Shown here in pieces: positions 1 to 9,903 of a DNA stretch of 37,487 nucleotides (the first letter of the stretch is position 1; each line of letters opens with the position of its first letter). This DNA comes from an uncultured Nitrosospira sp. GTDB lineage: Bacteria; Nitrospirota; Nitrospiria; Nitrospirales; Nitrospiraceae. The stretch is taken from NCBI GenBank assembly GCA_900696505.1, contig CAADGJ010000222.1, positions 1 to 37,487 on the forward strand. Direction: 5' to 3'. The position numbers and the translations under genes are program-made. Under the pieces are notes generated by a model. The model searched no databases. It saw only the letters and a program-made list of their open reading frames with translations, and was not told the DNA's origin.

Positions 1-410
1 CGATCCTTCAACGGAGAAGCCGGGGTGAAGTGATGGAGGCCCAGGCGCAAGCCGATCGCCTGGTGCTGGTGCAGAAATACCGGGAACAGCAAGTGGTCGT
101 GGATGTCGACAATGCCGTGTCGGCCATCGAACGGGCGAAGGAACGGGTCGCAGCGGCGGCGGAATCGCTTCGCATGGCCAAGACCTTGGAAGAAGGCGAA
201 CGTTTCCGGTTCAGCCTGGGCGCGACGAGCGTGCTGTTTGTGAACCTGCGGGAGCGGAATTCCGTCGATTCGGAGATGCAACTCGTCCGGGCCAAGGCGG
301 ATTACCAGAAGGCTCTCGCCCTCTATCAATGGGCGACGGGATCGTGGGCCAGGAGCCAGCCCTCGGCCGTTCCGGTCAATTACCGGGTCGGTGCGAGCTT
401 GTCCAAATAG
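1..410 (+). CDS. TolC-family outer membrane efflux protein, C-terminal part (5' end outside window)
   Basis: Frame is open to the window start (ILQRRSRGEVMEAQAQADRLVL...); TolC-like coiled-coil C-terminus ...LVRAKADYQKALALYQWATG. Confidence 0.8.
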   Translation, partial: ILQRRSRGEVMEAQAQADRLVLVQKYREQQVVVDVDNAVSAIERAKERVAAAAESLRMAKTLEEGERFRFSLGATSVLFVNLRERNSVDSEMQLVRAKADYQKALALYQWATGSWARSQPSAVPVNYRVGASLSK

Positions 411-542
411 TAGTATTTTACGGTGCGCTCTGATAGGTTTTAGCTGGTGTAGGCCTGCGCGGACAGGCCGCCGCAACAATCATCATCCGGCCATCCCCGC
501 AACGCGGCCGATGGGGTGATGAGGCGCGGCAGGGGTAGCAGG

Positions 543-2210
543 ATGTCCCAGGATCATTCCGACAACCAGAGCAATTTGTTTCAAGCGGTCGTCGGCCATC
601 TGGGCCTTCTGTTTCGTCTCGAACGGCGCATCCTCGGTCTCATCGTTTCCTATTCCATCGCCATCGGGCTTTTCTCGCTGATCGTTCCTCTCACGGTTCA
701 GGAACTCGTCAACACGTTCGCCTTCGCGCTCCAGCCCATCACCATTGTCACACTGGCCGCGGTCATGGTGGCGGGCCTGCTCTTCGTCGGCGCCTTCCGG
801 GCCCTCCAATATTATGCGGTGGAAGTCCTGGAGCGGCGCATCTTCGCCCGGGTGGCCATTGCCATGGCGCAACAATTGCCGCATTTGCGCTATCAGGGCT
901 TCAAGCCTCGATTCGCCAATTACTTCGTCGAAACCATTCTCATGCAGCGGGCCGTATCGGTGCTGCTGGTCGACTTGATCAACGTCATCGTCGGCGGGGC
1001 GGTCGGTATGACCATCCTCGTGTTCTACCACCCGTACTTCCTGTTGTTTAACGCCATCTTGCTGGTCGGGTTCAACGTGGTGTTCTTTCTCATGAGCCAT
1101 GGCGGGTTGAAGGCCGACATGGACATGTCCCACGCCAAATACGACACCCTGCACTGGTTTCAGGAAATTGCGTACAACCTGCTCCATTTCAAGTCCACCG
1201 ATAGCCAGGCGCTGCTGATCAAGAAGACGGATCAACTCCTGGACACCTATGTCGGGGTGCGTAGAACCCGCTTCGGCATTCTCATCCGGCAATATCTGGG
1301 ATCACTCGGATGGCAGGCCATCGTCCATAGCGGTCTCATCGCAACGGCTGGTTGGCTCCTCGGAATCGGCCAACTGACGCTCGGACAATTCGTCGCCGCG
1401 GAAGTCGTGGTCAGCGGCATCCTCTCAAGCTTCGACGGCGTCGTGAAGCGGATGGGGCATATCTATTATTTTCTCACCGCCTTGACCGAATTGAGCTTCC
1501 TCTTCTCGTTGCCCAAGGATCAGGACGCCGCCACGCTGTCCATTCCCTTGCCCGACCCGACGGTGCACGGCATTCGAGTCACGTGCAAAGACCTCACGTT
1601 TGCGCCAGCCGGCGGCCCGCCCGTATTTGAGCACTTCAACCTGGAAGTGACGCCCGGTGAAAAAATCGGGATCTATGCCGATACGACGATGGCCAAAACC
1701 GCGCTCGCCCGGGTGCTCGGCGGCCTCGAATCACCGACGGCCGGCGTCATCCGCTACAACGGCGTCGATCTGCGCCATCTCAACCTGGATTCCGTCAATC
1801 GCTTCAGGGGATTCATCCTGGATTCGCAACTGTCGTTGTTTGAGGGGACACTGGAAGAAAACATTCTGCTCGGGCGGGACTACATTCCCTATAGCGACGT
1901 GCGGTGGGCCCTCCGCTTCACCGAACTGGAAGAAGAAGTCGACGCCCTCCCCCATGGCTTGAAAACGCATGTGCGGTCTGCGGGTAAAATCTTCGCCCCT
2001 ACGCACATCGTGCGCATCCTGGTGGCGCGAGCGATTCTAGGACGCCCGCAGCTCCTCATTTTCGAAGGCATTCTTCACAACATGCATCCCGCAATGCGCG
2101 AGACGATTCTCCGCCGCCTATGTAGCAAAGAAGAACCCTGGTCGGTGATTTTCGTCTCGAACGATCCGAATCTCACCCCGCATGTCGACCGCCGGATCAT
2201 GCTGAACTAA
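543..2210 (+). CDS. ABC transporter, fused TMD-NBD with degenerate NBD motifs (copy 1)
   Basis: Type I exporter-like TMD then NBD (GEKIGIYADTTMAKTALARVLGGLESPTAGVIRYNGVDLR...GTLEENILLGR); start ATG at 543 inside ORF 516..2210. Confidence 0.85.
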   Translation: MSQDHSDNQSNLFQAVVGHLGLLFRLERRILGLIVSYSIAIGLFSLIVPLTVQELVNTFAFALQPITIVTLAAVMVAGLLFVGAFRALQYYAVEVLERRIFARVAIAMAQQLPHLRYQGFKPRFANYFVETILMQRAVSVLLVDLINVIVGGAVGMTILVFYHPYFLLFNAILLVGFNVVFFLMSHGGLKADMDMSHAKYDTLHWFQEIAYNLLHFKSTDSQALLIKKTDQLLDTYVGVRRTRFGILIRQYLGSLGWQAIVHSGLIATAGWLLGIGQLTLGQFVAAEVVVSGILSSFDGVVKRMGHIYYFLTALTELSFLFSLPKDQDAATLSIPLPDPTVHGIRVTCKDLTFAPAGGPPVFEHFNLEVTPGEKIGIYADTTMAKTALARVLGGLESPTAGVIRYNGVDLRHLNLDSVNRFRGFILDSQLSLFEGTLEENILLGRDYIPYSDVRWALRFTELEEEVDALPHGLKTHVRSAGKIFAPTHIVRILVARAILGRPQLLIFEGILHNMHPAMRETILRRLCSKEEPWSVIFVSNDPNLTPHVDRRIMLN

Positions 2211-2352
2211 CGGCTTGCCACACCGTCACCTAGGCTGCCGGCCTCGGGCGCTCGCTTCCTCCCCACTCGCCGACCACCTTGTTTCCCGTTCTTGACAGAG
2301 ATGCGGCATTCGCCCACACTGCGCCCCACCATCGGTCGACACGAGCCATCGC

Positions 2353-4029
2353 GTGAACCACATCGCTACCGAATCAACGATCACCACACCTTCAGCCTGG
2401 ACGATTCTTTCGCGCCTCAACCTCCTGGTCGGACTCGAGCGGCGCATTCTGGCCATCATTGCCTCTTATGCAGTCGTGATCGGTCTGTTTGCGCTGATCG
2501 TGCCGCTCACCGTGCAAGAGCTCGTGAACACCTTCGCCTTCGCCATTCAACCGATCATGATTGTGACGCTGGTCGCCATCATGTTAGGCGCGTTGTTGTT
2601 GATGGGGGCATTCCGGGTCTTGCAGGGACGCGCGGTGGAAATCCTGGTGCAGCGGATCTATACCAGGCTGGCTGTCGCCTTTACCGAAGCCCTGCCCCGG
2701 TTCCGGGAGAACGTCTTCCTTCCGCAACATACCAACACCTTCATCGAAGCAGAGCTGTTGCCCCGCGCGCTGGTCGCCATGCTGGTCGACATCATCAACG
2801 TGTTCGTGTCCGGCATGATCGGCATGACGATTCTGATCATGTACCATCCCTACTTCCTCGGCTATAACATCTTCCTGATCACCGGCTTTGCTTTTCTTCT
2901 GACCTTTTTTGGCCGCGGAGGACTCCGGATTACTCAACAAGTCTCCAACCTTCACTACCAGACGTTTCACTGGTTGCAGGACATCGGCATCAACCGGCTC
3001 CATTTCAAATCTACCGACAGCCTGCCGCTTCTGCTCAAGAAGACCGATGCGCTCGTGCAGGCCTATGTCATGGCGAGGAAGACCCGATCGGATATTCTGA
3101 CCGGGGCGCAATACAAGAGTACGGTCATCTTTCAGGCCATCGCCCATAGCAGCATGATCGGCCTCGGCGGATGGCTACTCTCCCTCGCGGACATTACCCT
3201 CGGCCAATTCGTTGCGGCGGAGGTCATTGTCGGCACCCTGCTGCTCAATCTCGACATCGTCGCCCGGCGCATGTACGCCGCCATCTATGTCGCCACATCC
3301 ATGCAGGAGCTCTCCAGGCTGTTCGAAATGCCGAAAGAGGAGGTCTCCGGTCCCATCGCAGCCGGGCTGCCGAATCCCACTCTGCAGGGAGTACGACTGA
3401 CGTGCAAAGACGTGTCCTTTGCCAGTCCTGAGGGACCGATGCTGTTCGATCATTTCAATCTGGAAGTGCTGCCGGGCGAAAAGATCAGTGTGCTCACGGG
3501 CACGAGCAAAAGCAAAACGTCCCTCGCGCTTCTCCTGGCCGGGCTCTATCATCCCACCAGCGGCGTCATCCGTTATAACGACATCGACCTGCGAGACGCG
3601 TCACTCAATTATGTGAATCGCTGCCGGGGCCTGATGCTTGATTCTCATCCTACCCTCTTCGACGGAACCCTGGAGGAAAACGTGACCCTCCAGCGTCCAT
3701 CGATTCAATTTGCCGATTTGAGCTGGGCGCTGCGATTCGTGGAACTGGAGGAGGAGATCGACGCGCTGCCCCTGGGGCTGGAAACAGTCGTGCATGGGAA
3801 CGGGGCGAACTTGAGCCGCAGCCAGGTGCTTCGCATTCTTCTCGCCAGGATGATCGTGACCCGGCCGGAATTGCTGATTTTTAACGGCAGCCTCCACAAT
3901 ATCGACCCGACCGTGCGACTGACACTCCTGCGAAGGCTCTGCGCCAAAGAGGAGCCCTGGTCCATTGTGTTCGTGTCCAATGACCCCGAAGTCGGGCAAT
4001 TGGTCGAGCGGCGCGTCATCCTCGATTGA
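2353..4029 (+). CDS. ABC transporter, fused TMD-NBD with degenerate NBD motifs (copy 2, paralogue of copy 1)
   Basis: Strong similarity along its length to 543..2210 (IVPLTVQELVNTFAFA, LHFKSTDS, TLGQFVAAEV, LLRRLCxKEEPWSxxFVSNDP). Confidence 0.85.
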   Translation: MNHIATESTITTPSAWTILSRLNLLVGLERRILAIIASYAVVIGLFALIVPLTVQELVNTFAFAIQPIMIVTLVAIMLGALLLMGAFRVLQGRAVEILVQRIYTRLAVAFTEALPRFRENVFLPQHTNTFIEAELLPRALVAMLVDIINVFVSGMIGMTILIMYHPYFLGYNIFLITGFAFLLTFFGRGGLRITQQVSNLHYQTFHWLQDIGINRLHFKSTDSLPLLLKKTDALVQAYVMARKTRSDILTGAQYKSTVIFQAIAHSSMIGLGGWLLSLADITLGQFVAAEVIVGTLLLNLDIVARRMYAAIYVATSMQELSRLFEMPKEEVSGPIAAGLPNPTLQGVRLTCKDVSFASPEGPMLFDHFNLEVLPGEKISVLTGTSKSKTSLALLLAGLYHPTSGVIRYNDIDLRDASLNYVNRCRGLMLDSHPTLFDGTLEENVTLQRPSIQFADLSWALRFVELEEEIDALPLGLETVVHGNGANLSRSQVLRILLARMIVTRPELLIFNGSLHNIDPTVRLTLLRRLCAKEEPWSIVFVSNDPEVGQLVERRVILD

Positions 4030-4108
4030 TGGGCCTGGTCGCAAAACCGGCCTCGATTTCTTTCTTGATGCGCGATCTGCTAGACTGAATGCCTGAACCT
4101 CCCGGGCC

Positions 4109-4921
4109 ATGCACATCGTTTCCGGCCCGACGAAAGGGACGTCCGTGTCGTTTGCCTCGCGTTTCAAATTGTCCTTTCCCAGTCCGAATCAATTGATCAT
4201 CAGCCTCCTGATCGCGGGACTGGGATGGATCAGCGGCCAGGCTCTGAGCCGCATCGATCAAGACCTGCGCATCATGTATACGGAATACACGTTGGGAGCC
4301 GCCGACCTCGCCCACATCTCCGCCGACGTCATCCGCTATCGCAACACCATCATCCGCTCACTGGAAGCGGAAAATCAGGCGGTCTTCGAGCGCATTACCG
4401 AATCACTTCCGGCGCAACGCGCCCGCATTCAACATGCGGTGGATCGGTATGCGGCAGCAGGCTTGCGCGTCTCCCGCAGCGGACGCAGCGAAGAAAAAGA
4501 CATTCAGGCCGTACGTGAAAGCCTGGACCAATACTTCCATGTCGCCAGTAAAACGGTCGATCTCTTGTCGCAGGAATGGAAGGCGGGAACGCCCGGCGAG
4601 GCGACAGAGCTCAGGCGCAAAGCGGAAATCCATGCCGCCGACAATGGCGGACCGAAAGTCATGCAGGTGAGTCTGGCCTTGGACCGCCTGCTGGAAACCG
4701 TCGCGGAAGTCGCCAAAGACATGCGCGACGAAGGCACGAAAACCATCCGCTCCACAAGTTATTGGATTGTGGGAGGGAGTTTTTTCATCGCGTTGCTGAA
4801 TCTGTTCCTCAGTCGAACGACCAGAGCGCCACTCTCCGCATCCAGATCTGAAGAATCCGTCCGTCCCGACTCATTGGACCTGCCTGGAGGCGGATCCAAT
4901 ACGGCACTCCGCGCGGAGTAG
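4109..4921 (+). CDS. Two-TM membrane protein with a 4-helix-bundle MCP-like sensor domain, no recognisable output domain
   Basis: N-terminal TM (LIISLLIAGLGWISGQAL), ~170 aa helical region, C-terminal TM (YWIVGGSFFIALLNLFL). Confidence 0.6.
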   Translation: MHIVSGPTKGTSVSFASRFKLSFPSPNQLIISLLIAGLGWISGQALSRIDQDLRIMYTEYTLGAADLAHISADVIRYRNTIIRSLEAENQAVFERITESLPAQRARIQHAVDRYAAAGLRVSRSGRSEEKDIQAVRESLDQYFHVASKTVDLLSQEWKAGTPGEATELRRKAEIHAADNGGPKVMQVSLALDRLLETVAEVAKDMRDEGTKTIRSTSYWIVGGSFFIALLNLFLSRTTRAPLSASRSEESVRPDSLDLPGGGSNTALRAE

Positions 4922-4934
4922 AGCCGCTTGCCTC

Positions 4935-5645
4935 TCACAACGACGATTCCGGCGGCCGGCCTAGAGCCTGGAACAGCCGGCGACGTTCCTCCTCGCTCAA
5001 GTCCATCCACTGTCCCGCATGAAGCCCTTCGACGGTGATGTGCATAATCCGCACGCGATGCAATGAAACCACCCGATAGCCGAGTGCCTGGCACATGCGG
5101 CGGATCTGCCGATTGCGCCCCTCGGTTAGAATGATCCTGAATCGACGCGGCCCTAATCGCGCCATGAGGCATGGGCGCGTTCGCTCTCCTAATATGACGA
5201 CACCCTCTGCCATGCGCGAGAGGAAGGCGTCGTCGAACTCGCGATCCACTTCTACGCGGTACTCCCGCTCGTGCCCGTGCTCAACCCGCAAGATCTCGTT
5301 GACGATATCGCCGTCATTGGTCAGGAGCATGAGACCCGATGAATCCTTGTCGAGCCGCCCGATGGGAAAGATCCGCTCGCGATGATTGATTTCCGAAATG
5401 ATGTTCCGCGTGACGTGCAGTTCGGTCGTCGTCGTCACCCCGACCGGCTTATGATATTTGAGATAGACCGCACGGTTGCCCCGCTGCAGGATCGTTCCGT
5501 CTCGCGCGACAACATCCTGTGACGAAACCTGATCACCGAGCTTGGCCACCACACCATTAATCGTGACCCGGCCTTCGGCCACCAGCCGGTCTGCTTCACG
5601 CCGTGAACACAAGCCCTGTTCAGTAAAGAATTTATTGATGCGCAT
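4935..5645 (-). CDS. rluF: 23S rRNA pseudouridine synthase, RsuA/RluF family
   Basis: S4 domain INKFFTEQGLCSRREADRLV; catalytic IGRLDKDSSGLMLLTNDGD; GRNRQIRRMCQALGY; resembles RluF throughout. Confidence 0.8.
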   Translation of the reverse strand: MRINKFFTEQGLCSRREADRLVAEGRVTINGVVAKLGDQVSSQDVVARDGTILQRGNRAVYLKYHKPVGVTTTTELHVTRNIISEINHRERIFPIGRLDKDSSGLMLLTNDGDIVNEILRVEHGHEREYRVEVDREFDDAFLSRMAEGVVILGERTRPCLMARLGPRRFRIILTEGRNRQIRRMCQALGYRVVSLHRVRIMHITVEGLHAGQWMDLSEEERRRLFQALGRPPESSL

Positions 5646-5741
5646 GGCGGCCGCGCGAATGAAGAGGGAGGATGCTACGAACTGTACGTCTGACGTCTCA
5701 GCACTGTGAGATGAGAGCCGGGAGAGCGATTCACCATCCGC

Positions 5742-6674
5742 CTAATGAACCCGGCGGCCCGCCCGAACCCGCCCCAGCATACGATAAATCAAGCGAGCAA
5801 TGCTGAACTGAGGCGCGACGAAGCCTTCAATGGGTGCAATCTCACTGATGTCCATCCCGACGATGCCAGGTCCGTTGGCCAGCGCCGTCACCAGCGCGAG
5901 GGTGTCGTACCAACCTAACCCTCCCGGTTCCGGCGTGCCCAAGGCGGGAACAAGTGACGCATCCAGCCCATCACAATCGAAGGTGAGATAGACAGGCCCG
6001 GTGCAGGAAGCCAACACCTCAGGAATCCAACGTGCCGCCCGCCCCTCGTAGGGACCGGACGGATCCAAAATCGAGGCGGCGAAAAAGGTCTTGATCCGAG
6101 GTGTCTTCTCGATGAGCTCGATTTCCTCGGGGCTGATCGACCGGATGCCGACCTGCACCAGCGGCAATCCATCCTGCACCACGCGGGCCATGACACTGGC
6201 GTGACTGTAAGGATTGTCCTGGTACGCTTGCCGGAGATCGCCATGGGCATCGATTTGCACGACGCACATGCCAGAATAGTGTTGAGCATGGGCACGGATA
6301 GCACCTAACGCGCCGGTGTGCTCTCCCGTGAGGGTCACCAGGAACTTCCCGCGCCCCACGTGCGGTTGCACAAAATCCTGAATGGCCTGCACGGCTTGAC
6401 CATCGACACGCCCGTTCAGGTTCAGCGTGTTGGCCGTAGCGACACCACCCCACTCGCGATACGGCTCGTACCGCAACGTCTCATCGTACAACTCAACCTG
6501 TTGGGAAGCTTCGATGATGGCAGATGGACCCCGGTCTGACCCGAGGATGTAACTCGACGTGTGTTCGTAGGGAGCCGGCAGGACATACACGCCGGCCTGA
6601 TCGGGATGGCACCAGGGCTCGTCGATCCCAAGAAAATTATCGGCTTGCCCAAGCCACCCGGACGGAAGCGCCAT
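5742..6674 (-). CDS. speB: Agmatinase / ureohydrolase family protein
   Basis: Metal motifs TGEHTG, IDAHGDL, TFDCDGLDASLVPALGTPEPGG; ATG at 6674 inside ORF 5742..6848. Confidence 0.85.
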   Translation of the reverse strand: MALPSGWLGQADNFLGIDEPWCHPDQAGVYVLPAPYEHTSSYILGSDRGPSAIIEASQQVELYDETLRYEPYREWGGVATANTLNLNGRVDGQAVQAIQDFVQPHVGRGKFLVTLTGEHTGALGAIRAHAQHYSGMCVVQIDAHGDLRQAYQDNPYSHASVMARVVQDGLPLVQVGIRSISPEEIELIEKTPRIKTFFAASILDPSGPYEGRAARWIPEVLASCTGPVYLTFDCDGLDASLVPALGTPEPGGLGWYDTLALVTALANGPGIVGMDISEIAPIEGFVAPQFSIARLIYRMLGRVRAGRRVH

Positions 6675-6682
6675 CGCCGCCG

Positions 6683-7258
6683 CTAGGCCTTGTTCCGAAG
6701 ACTCTTGGGAATGTTTTCCGTGGGGATAAACACCGCCAAGGCAATCACGCAGGTCCAACGGTTTGGCCGTCCCACTGCGGATTGTGTGATGTTGAGCGTC
6801 CGGACGATTTTTCCGCCCATCTTGAAGACCTGCTCGCGCTCTTTCCACGCCACATCCGGATCGAACTCGATACCCTGGGTGGTGGCGAGCATCTGAGCCG
6901 CCAGGTCTTCGGTGTATTCACCGGACTCTTCGTCCGTTTCACCATAGGCATGGTGCTCGGAAAGATAGCCGTACGTATCACGATCGGTTGGAATCGCTAA
7001 GCCAATCGACGCGGAGATGAGCCGGTTACGTTCGTTGGTCTCTGACCGGGCCATGACGCAAAAGGTGATCTCGCCGGGGTTCAACAATTTTTCGCCGCGT
7101 TTGCGGGGAAGGATTTTGCAGTTGGGAGGAAGAATGGACGAGACACTGACGAGGTTACAATAGGCCACGCCGGCACTACGCAAGGCCTGCTCGAACGCAG
7201 CCAGCTTTTCCTTGTGCACTCCGACGCCTCTCGTCAAAAACATGTGTGTTGGTACCAT
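6683..7258 (-). CDS. Pyruvoyl-dependent arginine decarboxylase
   Basis: PvlArgDC pattern [23 protein letters not shown]...[15 protein letters not shown] with Ser self-cleavage motif. Confidence 0.9.
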   Translation of the reverse strand: MVPTHMFLTRGVGVHKEKLAAFEQALRSAGVAYCNLVSVSSILPPNCKILPRKRGEKLLNPGEITFCVMARSETNERNRLISASIGLAIPTDRDTYGYLSEHHAYGETDEESGEYTEDLAAQMLATTQGIEFDPDVAWKEREQVFKMGGKIVRTLNITQSAVGRPNRWTCVIALAVFIPTENIPKSLRNKA

Positions 7259-7433
7259 GTCGGTCTCCCTCTTCATCCCGCGTCGAACGCACTCCAGGTG
7301 AGTGCTCGATGAATTGTCACAAGCCCTTGGTCGCGCGCGTGATCATGCGGCGATTCGCGCGAAAGTTGTATCAAGTTTGTTCCGCATCCGCAATACGGGG
7401 GGAGGGGTTTTTTTGCCCTGCCTGCGCTTTCCT

Positions 7434-8888
7434 TTACGGGTGCCGGAGATTGATGACCAGCAACTTCGGCTCGGTCATATCCTCGATCGCATAGCGCAGA
7501 CCTTCACGCCCGATCCCGGAATCTTTGATGCCGCCGTAGGGCATGTGGTCCGCACGAAAGGTGGGAATCTCGTTCGCCAGAACTCCGCCGACCTCCAACT
7601 GCTCGAAGGCCTGAAAAATGCGCCCGATGTTGGTGGTGAAGATTCCCGCTTGCAGCCCGTAGTCCGACTCGTTGACGGCGCGCAACGCCGCCTCAAACTC
7701 ACGATAGGGCGTAATCGTCACCAGGGGGCCGAACACTTCGCGGCAGGAGACGTTCATCCCGGCAGTCACCTGGGATAAGACGGTGGGGCGTACGACCGAT
7801 CCTTCGCGCGACCCACCGGACAGCAGACGCGCGCCCTGGGTAATCGCTTCGTCAATCCAGCCCTCAATGCGTTGCGCGGCACCGGCGTCGATCAACGGAC
7901 CAACCACCGTGCGTTCGTCGCCAGGATCACCGGTTGCCAACGCTCGCACACGAGCCACGAGCTGTTCGGTAAACGACTCGGCAATGGATTCATGCACAAA
8001 GATGCGCTGAACGGAAATACAGGTCTGGCCCGCATAGGTAAAGCCGCCGGTGACGCAGCGCTGAGCGGCATACTCCAGATCCGCGTCCGGTTCGATGATC
8101 ACCGCGGCATTTCCGCCCAGTTCGAGCACGACCTTTTTCTTGCCGCACTTGGCTTTCAGCATCCATCCCACGGGTGCGCTCCCCGTAAAACTCAGGAGCT
8201 TGAATCGGGGATCGACGACTAACTGCTCCGCGAGCGTGTTGTCGCACGGCAGGATATTGAGCCCCCCCGGCGGCACACCGGCCTTCAGGAGCAGATCGCC
8301 CAGCAACAGCGCCGTCAGCGGAGTTTGGGGAGCCGGCTTGATCAAAATCGAGTTGCCCGCCGCCAACGCCGGCGCTACTTTGTGTACGACGAGATTGAGG
8401 GGAAAGTTGAATGGAGTAATCCCGAGGATCGGTCCGATGGGAAACCGTCGCGTCACGCCCCAATAGGACTCCATGCCCGGCGACCAATCCAGCGGCACCA
8501 CCTCGCCGCCGATTCGTTTGGCTTCTTCACCGGCAATCGAGAGAGTCTGGATGGCGCGACCGACTTCACGACGGGCATCCGTCAGCGGTTTGCCGGCCTC
8601 CGCCGTCATCGTACGCGCAAATTCTTCCTGCCGCGCCTGGAGTGCCTGGGCGGCGTTGGCCAGCAGCGTCGACCGCGCATAGCCGGACAAGCGACGCATG
8701 GCTGCCGCACCATCGACCGAAGACTGTATCGCCGATTCCACATCCGCCGGACTGGCCTGGCAGACATGGGCAATCGTCTCGCCTGTGTAGGGATTTCGTA
8801 CTGGGGCACCCGTCGTGGATTGAGACCAGCGGCCGCCGATTAGAAATGGACGTCCATTTTCCAACGGACCAACTCCCGGAGAGGACAC
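7434..8888 (-). CDS. NAD(P)-dependent aldehyde dehydrogenase
   Basis: ALDH motifs ITPFNFPLNLVVHKVAPALAAGN, LELGGNAAVII, GQTCISVQRI (catalytic Cys), EVFGPLV. Confidence 0.9.
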   Translation of the reverse strand: MSSPGVGPLENGRPFLIGGRWSQSTTGAPVRNPYTGETIAHVCQASPADVESAIQSSVDGAAAMRRLSGYARSTLLANAAQALQARQEEFARTMTAEAGKPLTDARREVGRAIQTLSIAGEEAKRIGGEVVPLDWSPGMESYWGVTRRFPIGPILGITPFNFPLNLVVHKVAPALAAGNSILIKPAPQTPLTALLLGDLLLKAGVPPGGLNILPCDNTLAEQLVVDPRFKLLSFTGSAPVGWMLKAKCGKKKVVLELGGNAAVIIEPDADLEYAAQRCVTGGFTYAGQTCISVQRIFVHESIAESFTEQLVARVRALATGDPGDERTVVGPLIDAGAAQRIEGWIDEAITQGARLLSGGSREGSVVRPTVLSQVTAGMNVSCREVFGPLVTITPYREFEAALRAVNESDYGLQAGIFTTNIGRIFQAFEQLEVGGVLANEIPTFRADHMPYGGIKDSGIGREGLRYAIEDMTEPKLLVINLRHP

Positions 8889-8891
8889 TCG

Positions 8892-9170
8892 CTACTGCAC
8901 GGACTCCACAGGAGGAGCCGCAGAGGCCGCCGCGCTGAGGGCCGCCTCTTCCTGCTGAGCAGCTACGGCTTTGGCGATCAACTCTTCAGTCCCCCAATCC
9001 TGCACCGCTGCCAAGGTAAACGCTTCATACGTCGAGACCCCGTGACAGGTGGGACAGGCGGGCATGGGTACCTTGCGGCAAAATGCCTCGCTCAAACAGG
9101 ACATGCACACCCACAGATCCGGCTCTCCATCCTTTGCAGGCACAGTCCAAAAAGCTTGTTTAGACCCCAT
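8892..9170 (-). CDS. Small zinc-ribbon-like protein
   Basis: CMSC...CPTC spacing; sits directly upstream of the ALDH gene on the same strand. Confidence 0.55.
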   Translation of the reverse strand: MGSKQAFWTVPAKDGEPDLWVCMSCLSEAFCRKVPMPACPTCHGVSTYEAFTLAAVQDWGTEELIAKAVAAQQEEAALSAAASAAPPVESVQ

Positions 9171-9249
9171 ATGCAGTTTCCTCTTTCGTGGCTAGACGAT
9201 GATGCTCGTCACGATATTCACCTACTGTCGTTCACGCCCATGAGCGGCG

Positions 9250-9903
9250 TTACTTCGCCTTCTCTCCCGAGGCCGCGAGCAGTTTCTCGATCTCTTCTTC
9301 AAATGCGGCAAAGGGAAAGGCTCCGGGAATCGCGAGCGCCGGATTCTGGGCCGTCGGCTGTTGCGTCGTCCGCATCAAGATGAAGCCGGGCGTGCCGTGG
9401 AATCCCCAGGCATTGGCCTCGTCCCGATCTTGGAAAATCGCCTTCATATGCGGAGCATCGCGCAGGCACTCCCGAAACTTCGATTGGTCGAGGCCGATGG
9501 CTTTGGCGTGCTGGAAATAACTATCCACATCCAACCGGCCATCAGCGGCGAAGAGACGATCATGCATCGGCCAGTAGGTGCCCTGATCTCCCGCGCAACG
9601 GGCGGCCAGAGCGGCCGTGACGCCGGGGCCCTGGTCGGCACGAGGATAATCTTTGTAGAGAAACCGCACCTTACCCGTTTCGACGTAGCGCGCGTGAATC
9701 TTCGGCCAGGTTTCCTTGAAAAATTTTAGACAGTACCCGCAGGTGAAGTCCGAATATTCGATCAGGGTGATCGGCGCATCCGCCTTCCCTCGCATCCGAT
9801 TATCGACCGCCGGCGAGCTCGCCGCCAAGGCCGAGGCCGTCGTGAGCACAAGCAGCAGCAATGGCGCGCCGAATCTGATTATCCAGCCAGTCGCGGGGCT
9901 CAT
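9250..9903 (-). CDS. DsbA-family thioredoxin-like protein
   Basis: Signal peptide; APITLIEYSDFTCGYCLKFFKETWPKI; GTPGFILMR cis-Pro region. Confidence 0.85.
   Translation of the reverse strand: MSPATGWIIRFGAPLLLLVLTTASALAASSPAVDNRMRGKADAPITLIEYSDFTCGYCLKFFKETWPKIHARYVETGKVRFLYKDYPRADQGPGVTAALAARCAGDQGTYWPMHDRLFAADGRLDVDSYFQHAKAIGLDQSKFRECLRDAPHMKAIFQDRDEANAWGFHGTPGFILMRTTQQPTAQNPALAIPGAFPFAAFEEEIEKLLAASGEKAK

Noticed and set aside
483-1292. 269-aa minus-strand ORF antisense to ABC copy 1
   Set aside because: Shadow frame of a well-supported gene; His/Gln/Asp-rich with no family motif.
3601-4167. 188-aa minus-strand ORF antisense to ABC copy 2
   Set aside because: Shadow ORF of a supported gene in GC-rich DNA.
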